From: Poecilobothrus nobilitatus
Lineage: Eukaryota > Arthropoda > Insecta > Diptera > Dolichopodidae
Assembly (NCBI GenBank): GCA_947095535.1
Contig: OX352772.1
Span: 230,889,911 to 230,953,910 of the forward strand
Direction of reading: 5' to 3'
Length of the DNA: 64,000 bases
Shown: piece after piece, positions 44,905 to 54,302 of the stretch
Layout: the number at the start of each line of letters is the position of its first letter
Numbering within the stretch: the first letter of the stretch is position 1
Position numbers and translations under genes: made by a program
Notes under the pieces: generated by a model
Told to the model about the DNA's origin: nothing
Databases searched by the model: none
Seen by the model: the letters and a program-made list of their open reading frames with translations, nothing else

Positions 44905-47380
44905 TAGTGATGGGAATACCGGGATCCCGGTATTTGGAACAATATATAGTTGCCGAAATACCAGTATTGAAAAAGTGGAATACCGATGTGCTTATATGAT
45001 ATAGGTTATTTGTACGTACTATACTAGTTAAATTAAAATATTATTATATAAAATTCGAAACGGTAAGTAAAATATTTTCTTTTTAATCAGAATATGAATT
45101 ATACATTTTATTATCGTGTTTCGAACTTTTAGAAAATTTGTACTTTACACCGATATGAATATTCAAGATTTTGAGGAGCATTCCAAAGCAAATGATAAAA
45201 AACACATGGAGGTTCTACAAGCGGTTTTCATACCCATTTAAAAACAATTCATTAAATCAATTTATTGAAAAGAAATGTAGGTAGCACCACTGTTTTAGAT
45301 TCTTCAGAATTTGTACAGAAATCAAAACCTTCTGTAACTATAAACAACTTTTTTAAAAGTGATATAATGGATGACTCATTGCCAGCTATTTTTGCTAGGA
45401 TGACTGCGTGTGATGGTTTATCGTTCAACATTATCTGCACGTCATATGATATCAGAAAAGGCTTAACAGCCAGAGGCTTTCCTAACATACCAAAGGATCA
45501 CAAAACAATTCAAAAAATGGTTTTGAATTACAGTCGAAATATACGAGATCAAGTAATTAAAGAATTATCGTGCAAAATTGCTAATGGAAACAGATTTTCT
45601 CTTACTTTCGATGAATGGACATCGGTAAGAAATAGACGTTACATAAATATTAATGTCCAGTCTGACAAAGAATTTTGGAATCTAGGATTGATTCGTACTT
45701 TTGGAACAATTCCAGCAGAAAAATGTGTTGAGCTTGTGGATGATAGGTTAGGTGATTTTGAGCTTCGATGAAGAATATTGTAGGTATTACCACTGATGGC
45801 GCTGCAGTTACGACAAAGGTTGGCAGGTTAATTAAAGCACATCAGCAGCTATGTTTAGCGCATGGAATTCAGTTGACTGTTATCAGAGTGCTCTACAAAA
45901 AGCCTATTAATGAGGCTAGTCTGCATAATGAAGAAGATGCCAATGTTACATCTGTTCCCCCACCCAGATTTGAAAAAGAGCAGAATTCCACAGATCACGA
46001 CGAATTACTTGATGAAGATTACGAAAATGAAAATGGTTTACTCATAATCTCCACTGAAAATGATAATGATAATTCTTCTTTTCTGGTACATCAGCAAATA
46101 TTACCATTAATTAAAAAAGGTCGTAAAGTGGTCAAAATATTTCGTACTTCGCCTACAAAAAATGGCAAAATCCTACAAAAACATATAAAAGAAGAGTTCG
46201 AGAAAGAATTGTCTCTGGTTTTAGACTCAAGAACACGATGGAATAGTTTGGTGTCTATGACAGAACGTTTCATCAAATTGAAAAATTGCATCAAAAAGAG
46301 TCCAGTAGATTTAAAATCACCTATTTTGTTTTCAGATGCCGAGTTTGAAATGTTGTCGGATATCCTTTCAGTTTTACTTCCCATTAAGCTTACAGTTGAA
46401 GCAATCTGCTGACAGGATGCAACTTTGTTATCTGCAGATGCTGCTATTCAATTTATGATGAAATCAATAACTGACCATCCATGTTCATTAGGTTATGAAT
46501 TGAAAGCAGCTTTAAAAGTACGTATTCTTGAAAGACGAACAGAAATTTCAAGTGTTTTGCAATATTTACATGATGCAAACTGCAATTAAAATCCAAGCGA
46601 TGTTGAAGCCAATAAAGATTATGAATTATTTCCGATCATTACCAAAGCTGCAATCGCAAAAGTTATTGATCTACAGATACAATGTCTGGGTTTGGCCAAC
46701 TTGCATTATGAAGCTGCACCTGTAGCAACAAAATCTACTTCAGCCAACGTTTCAAATATAATATTCAATGTCGATGATGATGAAATATCTCTGACTTTAC
46801 AAGAAAAGTTGGAGAGGGCAATATCAAAAAAAATTTGCACCAGATTAGCTGAAAGTGGAATCGACCAAAACAAATATGATTTCACACGCTCAATAAAAAA
46901 AGAAATATAATTTTTTGAGACAAATGGGATAAGAGGCAAATACTTAACTTTATTATATAATTATTTGCTAAGTATTCAACCGACCAGTGTAGAATCGGAG
47001 AGAGTTTTTTCGGCAGCTGGCTTAATCTGCACCAGAATTAGATCAAGGATGGGAGATAATTTGCTCAACAATCTATGTTTTCTGATGTTTTATATCAACA
47101 ACCAACTACAGAAAAAGTAGAACCTTAAAATTTTATGCCTTCTTCCTTTTCTTATAATTAATATATATAATTAACATTTTACTGAATTTTGTTTTTCCAT
47201 TTTTTATTCTTTAAATAAATAAATTTAGTTTTTTTTAATTGCCAAACCATTTTTTAATTAAATTATTTATTCATTCGTATTATTATAGGAAAAATAATAA
47301 TACCGGTATTAATACCGGGATTACAAATTTTCAATACCGAAATACCGGTATTGGATTTTGGTCCGGTATTCCCAACCCTA
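44905..47380 (+). mobile_element. hAT DNA transposon in the capsid gene
   Basis: 2,476 bp. Terminal inverted repeats are TAGTGATGGGAATACCGG (left) and TAGGGTTGGGAATACCGG (right, reverse complement), followed inside by more GGTATT/AATACC repeats. 8-bp duplications flank it. It carries one transposase pseudogene. It is younger than the capsid gene it breaks. Confidence 0.93.
45150..47120 (+). pseudogene. hAT transposase
   Basis: A decayed BED-finger region (about 45200-45250, GSTSGFHTHLKTIH with the His pair) precedes 45265-45771 (168 aa; NRFSLTFDEWTS with the first catalytic Asp). After a TGA at 45769, 45768-46412 carries GITTDGAAVTTKVG and CLAHGIQLTV (second Asp) and TRWNSLVSMTERF. 46528-46910 continues, and 46975-47118 is the hAT C-terminal domain (VESERVFSAAGLICT). 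Stops and frameshifts make it inactive. Confidence 0.85.
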
Positions 47381-47388
47381 GCGCTAAC
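47381..47388. repeat. 8-bp target-site duplication of hAT, right
   Basis: GCGCTAAC, against GTGCTAAC at 44897-44904. Confidence 0.8.
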
Positions 47389-48178
47389 AGCACGTTTGGC
47401 TTAACGGTAACATGTGTTATAAATAGAGTGGCTTCTATAATTTTTAATTGTGATTCAACAGAATCGTCTGCAAAAAGATAAAAATTTGGGTTTTCAAGTG
47501 TTAAAACTATACGAATGTGAACATTATTTATAAGTAGAGTAGGTTGATTCAACATATCTATGTGTAGTTTACCCATAAGCTCCACTACACTGCTATTGTG
47601 ATACAATTTCTCGCGCTCTTTTGATCCATTATTATCAGATTTAGCTATATTTGCTTTATCTAAAATCCATTCTGCACATTCTACATGAGTTGCAGCAGCA
47701 TCTGTACCATAATTTAATAATGATTCAATATAAGCTCTATCGTGATAATTTCCAGCAGATGGTGTTGTATTTTTGCCATTCAATTGAACATTACATTGTT
47801 TTATTAAAGAATGTAAAATCTTATTAACTACACTCGGTTGTATTATTGTTTTTCTATCAGCAGTTTTATTATTATTTCAATGCATTCCATCTTTCTTTAA
47901 GATCTGTACTTTTAATCTCAAATATGTAGAAGACAAATCTCTATATGTATCGCCATGACCCTGTGAAACAAGTTCAATAGTTGAGGGGTTGTCTAAAGAA
48001 GCAATAGGATTGTAGGAAACTTCTTCAGATCATAAAATGCTAGACTGAATGGGTTGGATTTTAAAAATATCCAACTCAGATTTCATACACTCAATCATAA
48101 TTAATTAAAAATATCTTTTTGTTATTATCTTTGCGTCGTTTTGACGTTAAATAGTTTAAATTTTTAATGAATGGTCTT

Positions 48179-48541
48179 TTATAGCTTTCTTTTTATAGCT
48201 TTTAGTTTTCTTTTACCAGAACCATATATTTCATTCAGTTTTCGTACGGCACCACGTCGTACATTTTTAACAATCTCTTTACTACGATCTTGCATAACTT
48301 CTTTTACATTTGCACCTAATGCAATATCAGATAAAGCATTGATACCAGAGTTAATAACCTCTTTTTTCAAAATATCAGCGCCCGAAGTAAATAATGTTTT
48401 CAAATATCTAAAAAGGCCCCCAAAAAAGCTTCCCAATCCACAACCTCCTTGAAAAGATAAGGTTGAATGTAATAAAGGGCCGATATCATCAAGACCTCTA
48501 TCAGATTGAATTAAATAATACTTATGGTATACTCTCTCCAT
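48179..48541 (-). CDS. pVI-like membrane-active/minor capsid protein
   Basis: 120 residues, intact. A Gly-rich hydrophobic segment (FQGGCGLGSFFGGLFRYLKT at 30-49) precedes an amphipathic helix (GADILKKEVINSGINALSDI), and the C-terminus is basic (GSGKRKLKAIKRKL). This layout is that of Polinton/adintovirus proteins compared with adenovirus pVI, which disrupts membranes during entry. It sits between the two capsid genes on the same strand, as usual. Assignment by pattern, not by alignment. Confidence 0.7.
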   Translation of the reverse strand: MERVYHKYYLIQSDRGLDDIGPLLHSTLSFQGGCGLGSFFGGLFRYLKTLFTSGADILKKEVINSGINALSDIALGANVKEVMQDRSKEIVKNVRRGAVRKLNEIYGSGKRKLKAIKRKL

Positions 48542-48572
48542 AATGAATAAAATAAAATAATATCGCTTTTAT

Positions 48573-49285
48573 TTATACTTTTTTAAAATGTAATACAATT
48601 TTTGTTCGAATTGAACTATTGGAAAAGTTTATTTTGTATACATATTTATCACATAAAACTAATGAAATGTTATTAAATGATTTCTTGACATTGCAATATT
48701 GAATAGTACTGAATAATTTTACAGTATCAGTGAAAGCATTTTGTATGTTAACAGATCTTAAACACCTTACACTTTTATCACCAATTTTTTGCGGTTCAAT
48801 TATATCTGTGTACACAAAAAACATATCAGGTTTAATAATTGGAATCAATTGTGCACTATCTATAAAAGTTTTGAAAGCTTCTATTACACAAACATTATTA
48901 TTGAAAGCTTCTTTACTCAGTGATTTATATTTTTAAAATCTGTAACTTTGGAAGATACTTGATTGAAACATGTTGTCAAAAGCCCTTCGAGGGTATAAGC
49001 ATAATTTGCTCTTATTTTTATATCTATTTAACGCCTAGTAACTCATATTGTAGTGCAACTTATATTTTTAGGAATATCATCAGCTTTTGCTGATTGCGTA
49101 CCATACACATTTGGAACCAAATCATTAACATACATTTCTGAAATACCGACTATCCACTTTGAGTCACACATGTATTTATTCATTTTATTTGTAAAAGATG
49201 ATAATGAATTTTCTGGATAATAGTTCATAGATGAATCACTGAGTAAAGTGACATAAACTTCATCATTTACTTGTATGTTGTCCAT
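48573..49285 (-). pseudogene. second Polinton capsid protein
   Basis: 49043-49285 starts MDNIQVNDEVYVTLLSDSSM and has CDSKWIVGISEMYVNDL. 48573-48848 has MFFVYTDIIEPQKIGDKSVR and ends IRTKIVLHFKKV. The two halves match the ends of a conserved Polinton structural protein that accompanies the major capsid protein. The middle (48849-49042) has stops and shifts (ANYAYTLEGLLTTCFN readable). The start overlaps the end of the upstream frame. Confidence 0.65.
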
Positions 49286-49953
49286 GAGCTTGCGGATTTA
49301 TTCTTACGAATTGGAAAATTACGTTCTCTTTGAGTATTACCTGCTGCTGACCTTAAAACACGTGTTGATGAATTATTCAACTCTTTGCTATTTATAGTTT
49401 TTTCTTTTTTCATTGGTGGGCTTGGGCTATCTAAAGGAACAATTATAATGTCTGCTGTATCAGTTACAAAATTTTGTACATTTTAATTTCTATTTGATTT
49501 TCTTTTTCTAAGACGATCTCCAACTGAAGCAGCTGACAATGCTTTTGTTAAAACATTTTCTTGAATTTCATCATCAAATACTTCGACATCAGCTTCTTTT
49601 TCATATAATTCTTCTTCTTCAGGAACAAATTGTACTCCAATATTCTTATATTCAGGAAAATGCGATTGAGTTTCCGCATCTATATACATTGGTTTTGCGC
49701 GAGTTTGAGTACCTTTTGTTTCCGTAATTTTTACTTTCTTCTTTTTATTTCTAGGAAGTTGTCGTTTTTTGTTTCTAATTTTAAATAGATTTTGTCTGTA
49801 TAAATACCATTTTTGAGTGTCCGTGAGATGTTTATTTAACAATATTTTTTTCATATTTTTATCCAACTCAAGTTCAACGTCCGCATTTTGCTTCATTTTC
49901 TCATAAATCTCAGGTTTTAACATTATCATTTTATTAAATGTTTTATTAAACAA
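49267..49953 (-). CDS. basic Polinton protein, unknown, with internal stop
   Basis: 49483-49953 is 156 residues: a helical N-terminus (KMKQNADVELELDKNMKKIL, then KHLTDTQKWYLYRQNLFKI), a very basic stretch (RNKKRQLPRNKKKKVKI), an acidic block (PEEEELYEKEADVEVFDDE) and a basic end. A TAA at 49483-49485 is followed in the same frame by 72 more codons down to 49267 (FVTDTADIIIVPLDSPSPP and an RKNKSASS end), so the protein may once have been longer. A virion core or DNA-binding role would fit, but is not shown. Confidence 0.55.
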
Positions 49954-50177
49954 TTTATAAAATTTACGATTATCCCTAATAGTACTGCACCAAGAAGTGT
50001 AGGTAAAAATCCACCACGTTGAATAATGATTTGTTTTTTGCTATTTATAGATTTGAATTGTGTTGTTGTTTTTCTACTCAGATTACAATTACCTTTCAAA
50101 ATATTTCAAGAGATTTCTCAAAATATTTTTATTACTTCAGGGTCACAGTGTTTTATAATTACTTTTGGAATTTTGGT

Positions 50178-50843
50178 TTAGAGGTTTTTAATAGGTGCAA
50201 TATATGTCGATTGATCTTCAAACGTTTCATATTCCTCCCCAAATTGTTCTCTCGTACAATAACACAAAACTATTCCAAATATATCACTTCTTAATCGAAA
50301 TATGTCATTAACGTCTTGAGTAAGATCTGTTAATATATAGCCATATGGGACTGACGTCACATCATTATATACTTTTTCAAATGCTTTGATTTGATTGGGA
50401 TATATTTGGCGAGCTAGAAGTAATAACTGCGATTTATCTCTTGAATTTTTGGAAAGTACTAAATATTTACAGTTAAGTGAAATATCTCTTGAAAATTTAC
50501 CCTGGTGAAAAACATTTTGTGTTACAAATATTACAGATAAATTTCTATGATGTGATCCTCTAGTAAATAAATCACATACATACTTATCATGAGAATTTAA
50601 CATCATATCATCGATAATAATTAACAAAGGGTTTTGATTATCATTAAAATCTGGAATAGTGTTACTATATTCTACATCTTTGATAGATTTTGGAACGGCA
50701 TTTTTGTCTGGATTACACCAAATAATTCTATTAATATGTGGTTGTATATATTGTTTTTTATATTTTATTAAATTATGAATAAAAGTGGTTTTACCACAGG
50801 ATGATGGCCCCGCAACCATCATAGTAAATGGGTGAAACAGCAT
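50178..50843 (-). CDS. Polinton A32/FtsK-type packaging ATPase
   Basis: 221 residues, intact. Walker A VAGPSSCGKTTFI at 10-22, Walker B LLIIIDDMML at about 75-84, a downstream SVIFVTQN sensor-type motif and KYLVLSKN. This belongs to the HerA/FtsK-related ATPases that pump DNA into capsids in Polintons and other large dsDNA viruses. ATG at 50843 lies 9 residues before Walker A, as in the family. It is the best-preserved core gene here, and a near-identical second copy lies at 59336-60001. Confidence 0.9.
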   Translation of the reverse strand: MLFHPFTMMVAGPSSCGKTTFIHNLIKYKKQYIQPHINRIIWCNPDKNAVPKSIKDVEYSNTIPDFNDNQNPLLIIIDDMMLNSHDKYVCDLFTRGSHHRNLSVIFVTQNVFHQGKFSRDISLNCKYLVLSKNSRDKSQLLLLARQIYPNQIKAFEKVYNDVTSVPYGYILTDLTQDVNDIFRLRSDIFGIVLCYCTREQFGEEYETFEDQSTYIAPIKNL

Positions 50844-50995
50844 ATTTGTATTAGTTAAAAACTAACATTGGTAACCTATATTTATAGGAAAAGCTCTTTT
50901 TCCAAAGTGAATATAAATCTAAATTTAGTAATTCTAATGAACATTCTTCCGTAAACCTTCATTTCTAAATATAGTAAATAAATATAAATTCATTT

Positions 50996-51231
50996 CTAAA
51001 TATAAATTTCTAAATATAGTAAATAAATCACATATATTATATACTTATTATGAGAATTTAACATTATATCATCGATAATAATTAACAAAGGTTTTTGATT
51101 ATCATTAAAATCTGGAATAGTGTTACTATATTCCACAGATTTGATATATTTTGGAACGGTACTATGGTCTGGATTACACCAAATTATTCTATTAATATGT
51201 GGTTGTATATTTTCTTTTTTATATTTTATTA
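50996..51231 (-). pseudogene. second, broken ATPase copy (part 1)
   Basis: The sequence repeats the ATPase region 50565-50770 (HINRIIWCNPD, TIPDFNDNQKPLLIIIDD, MLNSHNKY) with several changes. It stops at 50996 and is cut on the other side by the retroposon at 51232; it continues at 52510-52550. Confidence 0.85.
51224..51231. repeat. target-site duplication of the tRNA-headed retroposon, left
   Basis: TTTTATTA, also at 52510-52517. Removing the insert reconnects the ATPase-copy sequence as in the intact gene (TTTTATTA then ATTATGAATAAAAG). Confidence 0.75.
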
Positions 51232-52509
51232 TCTGACTCATGGCGCAGTGGTTAAGTCGCCAACCTTTCAATCGAATGGTCTTGGGTTCAAACCCCGGTC
51301 AGGTCATAAATAAAAAATATGTAGTACTTTTATATCGTAATAATGTATATCGTATAATCAATATTAGTAATAATAACAATAATAATAATAATAATAGAAA
51401 TAATAATAACAATAATTATAATAATAATAATAATAATAATAATAGCTGCTACAGTGGAGCCATCTTTGGTTATATCATGCAAATAAGGTGTTATATACTG
51501 CTGCATGTTGTAATTCACGGATGGCGCTGACTGTGTAGTAAAATAATAACAATAATAATAATAGTAATAATAATAATAATAGTAATAATAATATTAGTAA
51601 TAATAATTATAATAATAATAATAATAGTAATAAAAACAATAATTATAATAATAATAATAGTAATAATAGCTGCTACAGTAGAGCCATCTTTGGTTATATC
51701 ATGCAAGTAAGGTGTTATATACTGCTGCACGTTGTAATCCACTGATGGCGCTGACTCTGTGGTAAAATAATAATAATAATAATTAGTAATAATAATAATA
51801 ATAATTAGTAATAATAATAATAATAATAATATTAGTACAATTAAATAGTATAATAAATAATACAATAATAATTATAACAATAATTATAATAATAATAATA
51901 ATAATAATATTAGTACAATTAAATAGTATAATAAATAATACAATAATAATTATAACAATAATTATAATAATAATAATAATAATAGTAATAATAATAATAG
52001 TAATAATAATAATAGCTACTACAGTGGGGCTATCTTTGGTTATATCATGCAAGTAAGGTGTTATATACTGCTGCACGTTGTAATCCACTGATGGCGGTGA
52101 CTCTGTAGTAAAAAAATAATAATATTAATAAGAATATTAATACCAATAATAACAGCCGCTACAGTGACAGTGGGGGTTGCCTTCAATAATTGCCTCATGT
52201 AGTAATATATACTACTACTACATGTTGTAACTGTTGTGACGGCTTTAGTCTCTGTTAGCAAAATAATAATAATAGGCGGATTCATTGTTTCCTTACAGTC
52301 CCACTCCCAATTCAATGTTTCCGTATCCATTTTCCTATCCTTTCCTATCCCTACTCCCTAGCCAATATACTGCGTTCGCAGGTAAGGGTTTCATCCCACT
52401 ATATTGGCTAAAGGGGGAGGTGGGCTTAGTCAGTAAGAATCGGACACTACCAAGGGGAAATTTTTGGTGTCTTTGGAAGATTCCCACCTCCCTTAGGAAA
52501 AAAAAAAAT
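51232..52509 (+). mobile_element. composite tRNA-headed retroposon (large SINE-like), 1.28 kb
   Basis: The head has Pol III boxes: A box TGGCGCAGTGG at 51241 and B box GGTTCAAACCC at 51285. The body has four units of about 100 bp (51444, 51668, 52014, 52153; GCTGCTACAGT...TATATACTGCTGC...GATGGCGCTGACT) separated by long TAA/TAG microsatellites. The tail is LINE-like (AATCGGACACTACCAAGG), with a 10-bp inverted repeat at 52360-52369/52400-52409 and an A run to 52508. An 8-bp duplication flanks it. It was probably mobilised by a LINE with a LINE-8-like 3' end. Confidence 0.75.
51360..52260. repeat. TAA-type microsatellites and four 100-bp minisatellite units
   Basis: Units 51444-51540, 51668-51764, 52014-52110 and 52153-52260, the last most diverged. 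Between them are (TAA)n with TAG and CAA interruptions. Long Ile- or Asn-rich frames here are low-complexity artefacts. Confidence 0.85.
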
Positions 52510-52550
52510 TTTTATTAATTATGAATAAAAGTGGTTTTATCACAGCTCTT
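52510..52550 (-). pseudogene. second ATPase copy (part 2)
   Basis: TTTATTAATTATGAATAAAAGTGG... matches the ATPase gene at 50763-50798, then jumps to the upstream region at 50892-50958. The start codon and Walker A (about 95 bp) are deleted. Confidence 0.75.
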
Positions 52551-52615
52551 TTCCCGAAGTGAATATAAATGCAAATTTAGTTATTCTATGGAACATTCTT
52601 CCATACACCTTCGAC

Positions 52616-53054
52616 ATGGTTAAACAAGTTCTCATAGTTGACCTACAATTTTTACAAGGAAATGAAAAGCAATATTTCCTAAAAGAGTTAGCCATACTTG
52701 GAAAAGGAAATTTAGTTCCAATTGTGTACCACTTCAAAGCCATCAAAACACCATACCCCGCAGAAGAACTTAGTCAGGATATGAAATATAATAACCAGTA
52801 TTGCGAAAGTAAAATAAATAGACTTAAATGGAATAACGCTTTAGTTGAATATTTAGATGTAAAATGTATCTTAAAACACAATTTAGAGTCAACTGAAAAA
52901 ATTGATGTTAAAGGAAAACAAAAAAAAACTTATTCTTCAAAAGTACATTGACAGTGTTAAAATAGAAGATCTAAGCAAAAACTTGCCGTCATTGCAAAAG
53001 ATTGATAACTTTAAATCAAATTGTCCTAAAAAACAATTTCAGATGTGCTGTTGA
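52616..53054 (+). pseudogene. nuclease-like Polinton protein (copy A)
   Basis: ATG 52616 gives MVKQVLIVDLQFLQGNEKQY, KELAILGKG, KTPYPAEEL and LKWNNALVEYLDVKCIL to a stop at 52951. An indel in the A run at 52918-52928 hides the rest. In the next frame LILQKYIDSVKIEDLSKNLP and a Cys-containing end lead to TGA at 53052. It shares a pattern with the protein at 43922-44257. Divergent from the ATPase. A small RNase H/DEDD-type nuclease is possible; this is inference. Confidence 0.5.
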
Positions 53055-53132
53055 AAATTATTATAATGTATATATGTATCTTTTAAACGAAAAATGTTAG
53101 ATTGAGACTTTCAATTTTCATAGTTGCACGAT

Positions 53133-53360
53133 ATGAATTTAAATAACAAAACTAAAAAAGTTCACTTCAACATTAAACAAGAAATTCACGTTATGCATGT
53201 ATGGGAATATCCTTACAGATCAGCACGGAAAGGTCATTGGGGAGAATACGCACCTTATAGAAGTAGATTTCAAAGACGTATAGAAAATGTTGGTCTCACT
53301 ACTTCTGCAATTTTAACATCTGATCATCGTAAAAAAATGTTTCAGCTTAGATTTAAATAG
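53133..53360 (+). CDS. PPP1R15/GADD34-like PP1-recruiting protein of the Polinton
   Basis: 75 residues from ATG 53133 (the TTG at 53124 is not needed), intact. An RVxF-type PP1-docking motif is at residues 9-12 (KKVHF). HVMHVW follows at 19-24, then ARKGHWGEY at 31-39, RSRFQRRI at 43-50 and HRKKMF at 65-70. This order matches the C-terminal core of PPP1R15 (GADD34/CReP), which brings PP1 to phosphorylated eIF2alpha to restore translation. Some large DNA viruses encode such mini-versions. TATA-like strings lie at about 53063, and AATAAA-like signals follow at about 53390. Unlike a full host PPP1R15, only the core domain is present, without introns. Absent from the second duplication copy. Confidence 0.82.
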   Translation: MNLNNKTKKVHFNIKQEIHVMHVWEYPYRSARKGHWGEYAPYRSRFQRRIENVGLTTSAILTSDHRKKMFQLRFK

Positions 53361-53812
53361 AAATATAATAATAAAAGATTTTAAACATAAAAATAAATGT
53401 CTTTTATTTTTATCTTATGTTTTCCAAATAGATACCAAAATCAATTAACCATCTTTGAATTATTTTTTATTCCCTACAAAAACAAAAATAAACATAAATG
53501 AATATCAAGAGTAAAGAGTATATCTTTAGTTTAATCAGCTCCATATTTTTGATTTCCTGTTGGTTTTCTTTTTATTCATATTTTTTGAACATTCTTACTT
53601 AAAAAATAAAATAAATATCTTACACGGCATGCAGTCAGTTAATTAATGACTTTAGTTTTCTATTTTCTTCTATAAATTCTTAAAGTAGAAAAACACAAAT
53701 ATGTATATATACCTATCTATTCAGAAGAGATCACATTTTTATGTAAGCAAAAAAAAAATCTATATCTTGATTTACTCTTTTTCTTTACGCTAACAAAAAA
53801 ACAGGATTACAC
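53361..53812. other. non-coding, Polinton right sub-terminal region
   Basis: AT-rich with AATAAA strings after the PPP1R15-like gene at 53361-53400. No reading frame was recognised. Confidence 0.4.
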
Positions 53813-54302
53813 TTTTTCTTTTCAATTTTAAAGATGCTCTGTAGATTTAAAAATAAAATTTTTTTTTCTGTTTTTTATTTTCATATAAGAAATTTTCTTA
53901 CTACTTTTATATATGCGGTTTAAATACTAAAACAGGTATACAATTTTGTTTATTAAGAGCCGACCTACTCTAAATTACTTAACACTTGACTTCCTACTAG
54001 ACAACCATTTGGAACTTATAAGTTAACAACCCACACATACAAAATAACTTAAAACCTCAACCAAAACAAATTTTTGGCTTATAGTAACCAAGATATATAA
54101 AATCAATTGTTCAGTCCATTAACCTTGCCTGACAACTTCCACAATATCAACAACCCTCACTTCCTCTTATAAAACTATTTGGAACTTATAAGTTAACAAC
54201 CCTCACACACAACCTAACTTAAAACCTAAACCAAAACAATCAAAACAAGTGTTGACTTACTAACCAAGCATGACCTACATTAAACCCATCAATCAAAATG
54301 TA
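53813..54302 (-). repeat. right terminal inverted repeat of the Polinton
   Basis: Inverted copy of 33328-33815, including the two internal GGAACTTATAAGTTAACAAC strings (54011 and 54181). The homology ends at 54302. Confidence 0.85.

Larger units (their letters stand above)
44293..48098 (-). pseudogene. Polinton major capsid protein, split by a hAT
   Basis: About 440 codons without the hAT. ATG at 48098 (IECMKSELDIF). Two TGA stops follow, near 48030 and 47880. Then 47389-47783 gives DRAYIESLLNYGTDAAATH and GKLHIDMLNQ. The hAT (44905-47380) interrupts. 44293-44896 gives VEVKSFAIPMNSSSISLDNV, FSGTGIYHNDKGHQI, FILAFDLTPDAS and VYGEFDASIQIDKNRNI, with a frameshift near 44735. The double jelly-roll major capsid protein is the shell unit of Polinton virions. 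The assignment is confident; the gene is dead. Confidence 0.88.
33328..54302 (-). mobile_element. Maverick/Polinton DNA transposon with nested insertions
   Basis: Bounded by inverted repeats of about 490 bp (33328-33815 and 53813-54302). It contains chromodomain integrase, adenain-like protease, A32-type packaging ATPase, major capsid protein, a second capsid protein and a pVI-like protein, the hallmark Polinton set. No PolB lies inside. Subtracting the insertions (34070-36760, 39670-41989, 44905-47380, 51232-52509) leaves about 12.6 kb. Polintons are dsDNA elements related to adintoviruses. Several genes are broken, so this copy is not autonomous. Confidence 0.9.

Noticed and set aside
51232..51310. 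Possible true tRNA gene
   Set aside because: A and B boxes are present, but the acceptor stem pairs only for the first four bases and no clean anticodon arm forms. It is part of a retroposon with a tail and target duplication.
51330..52330. Long Ile-rich and Asn-rich reading frames on both strands
   Set aside because: They are translations of TAA/TAG microsatellites within the retroposon; the composition has no protein-like signal.
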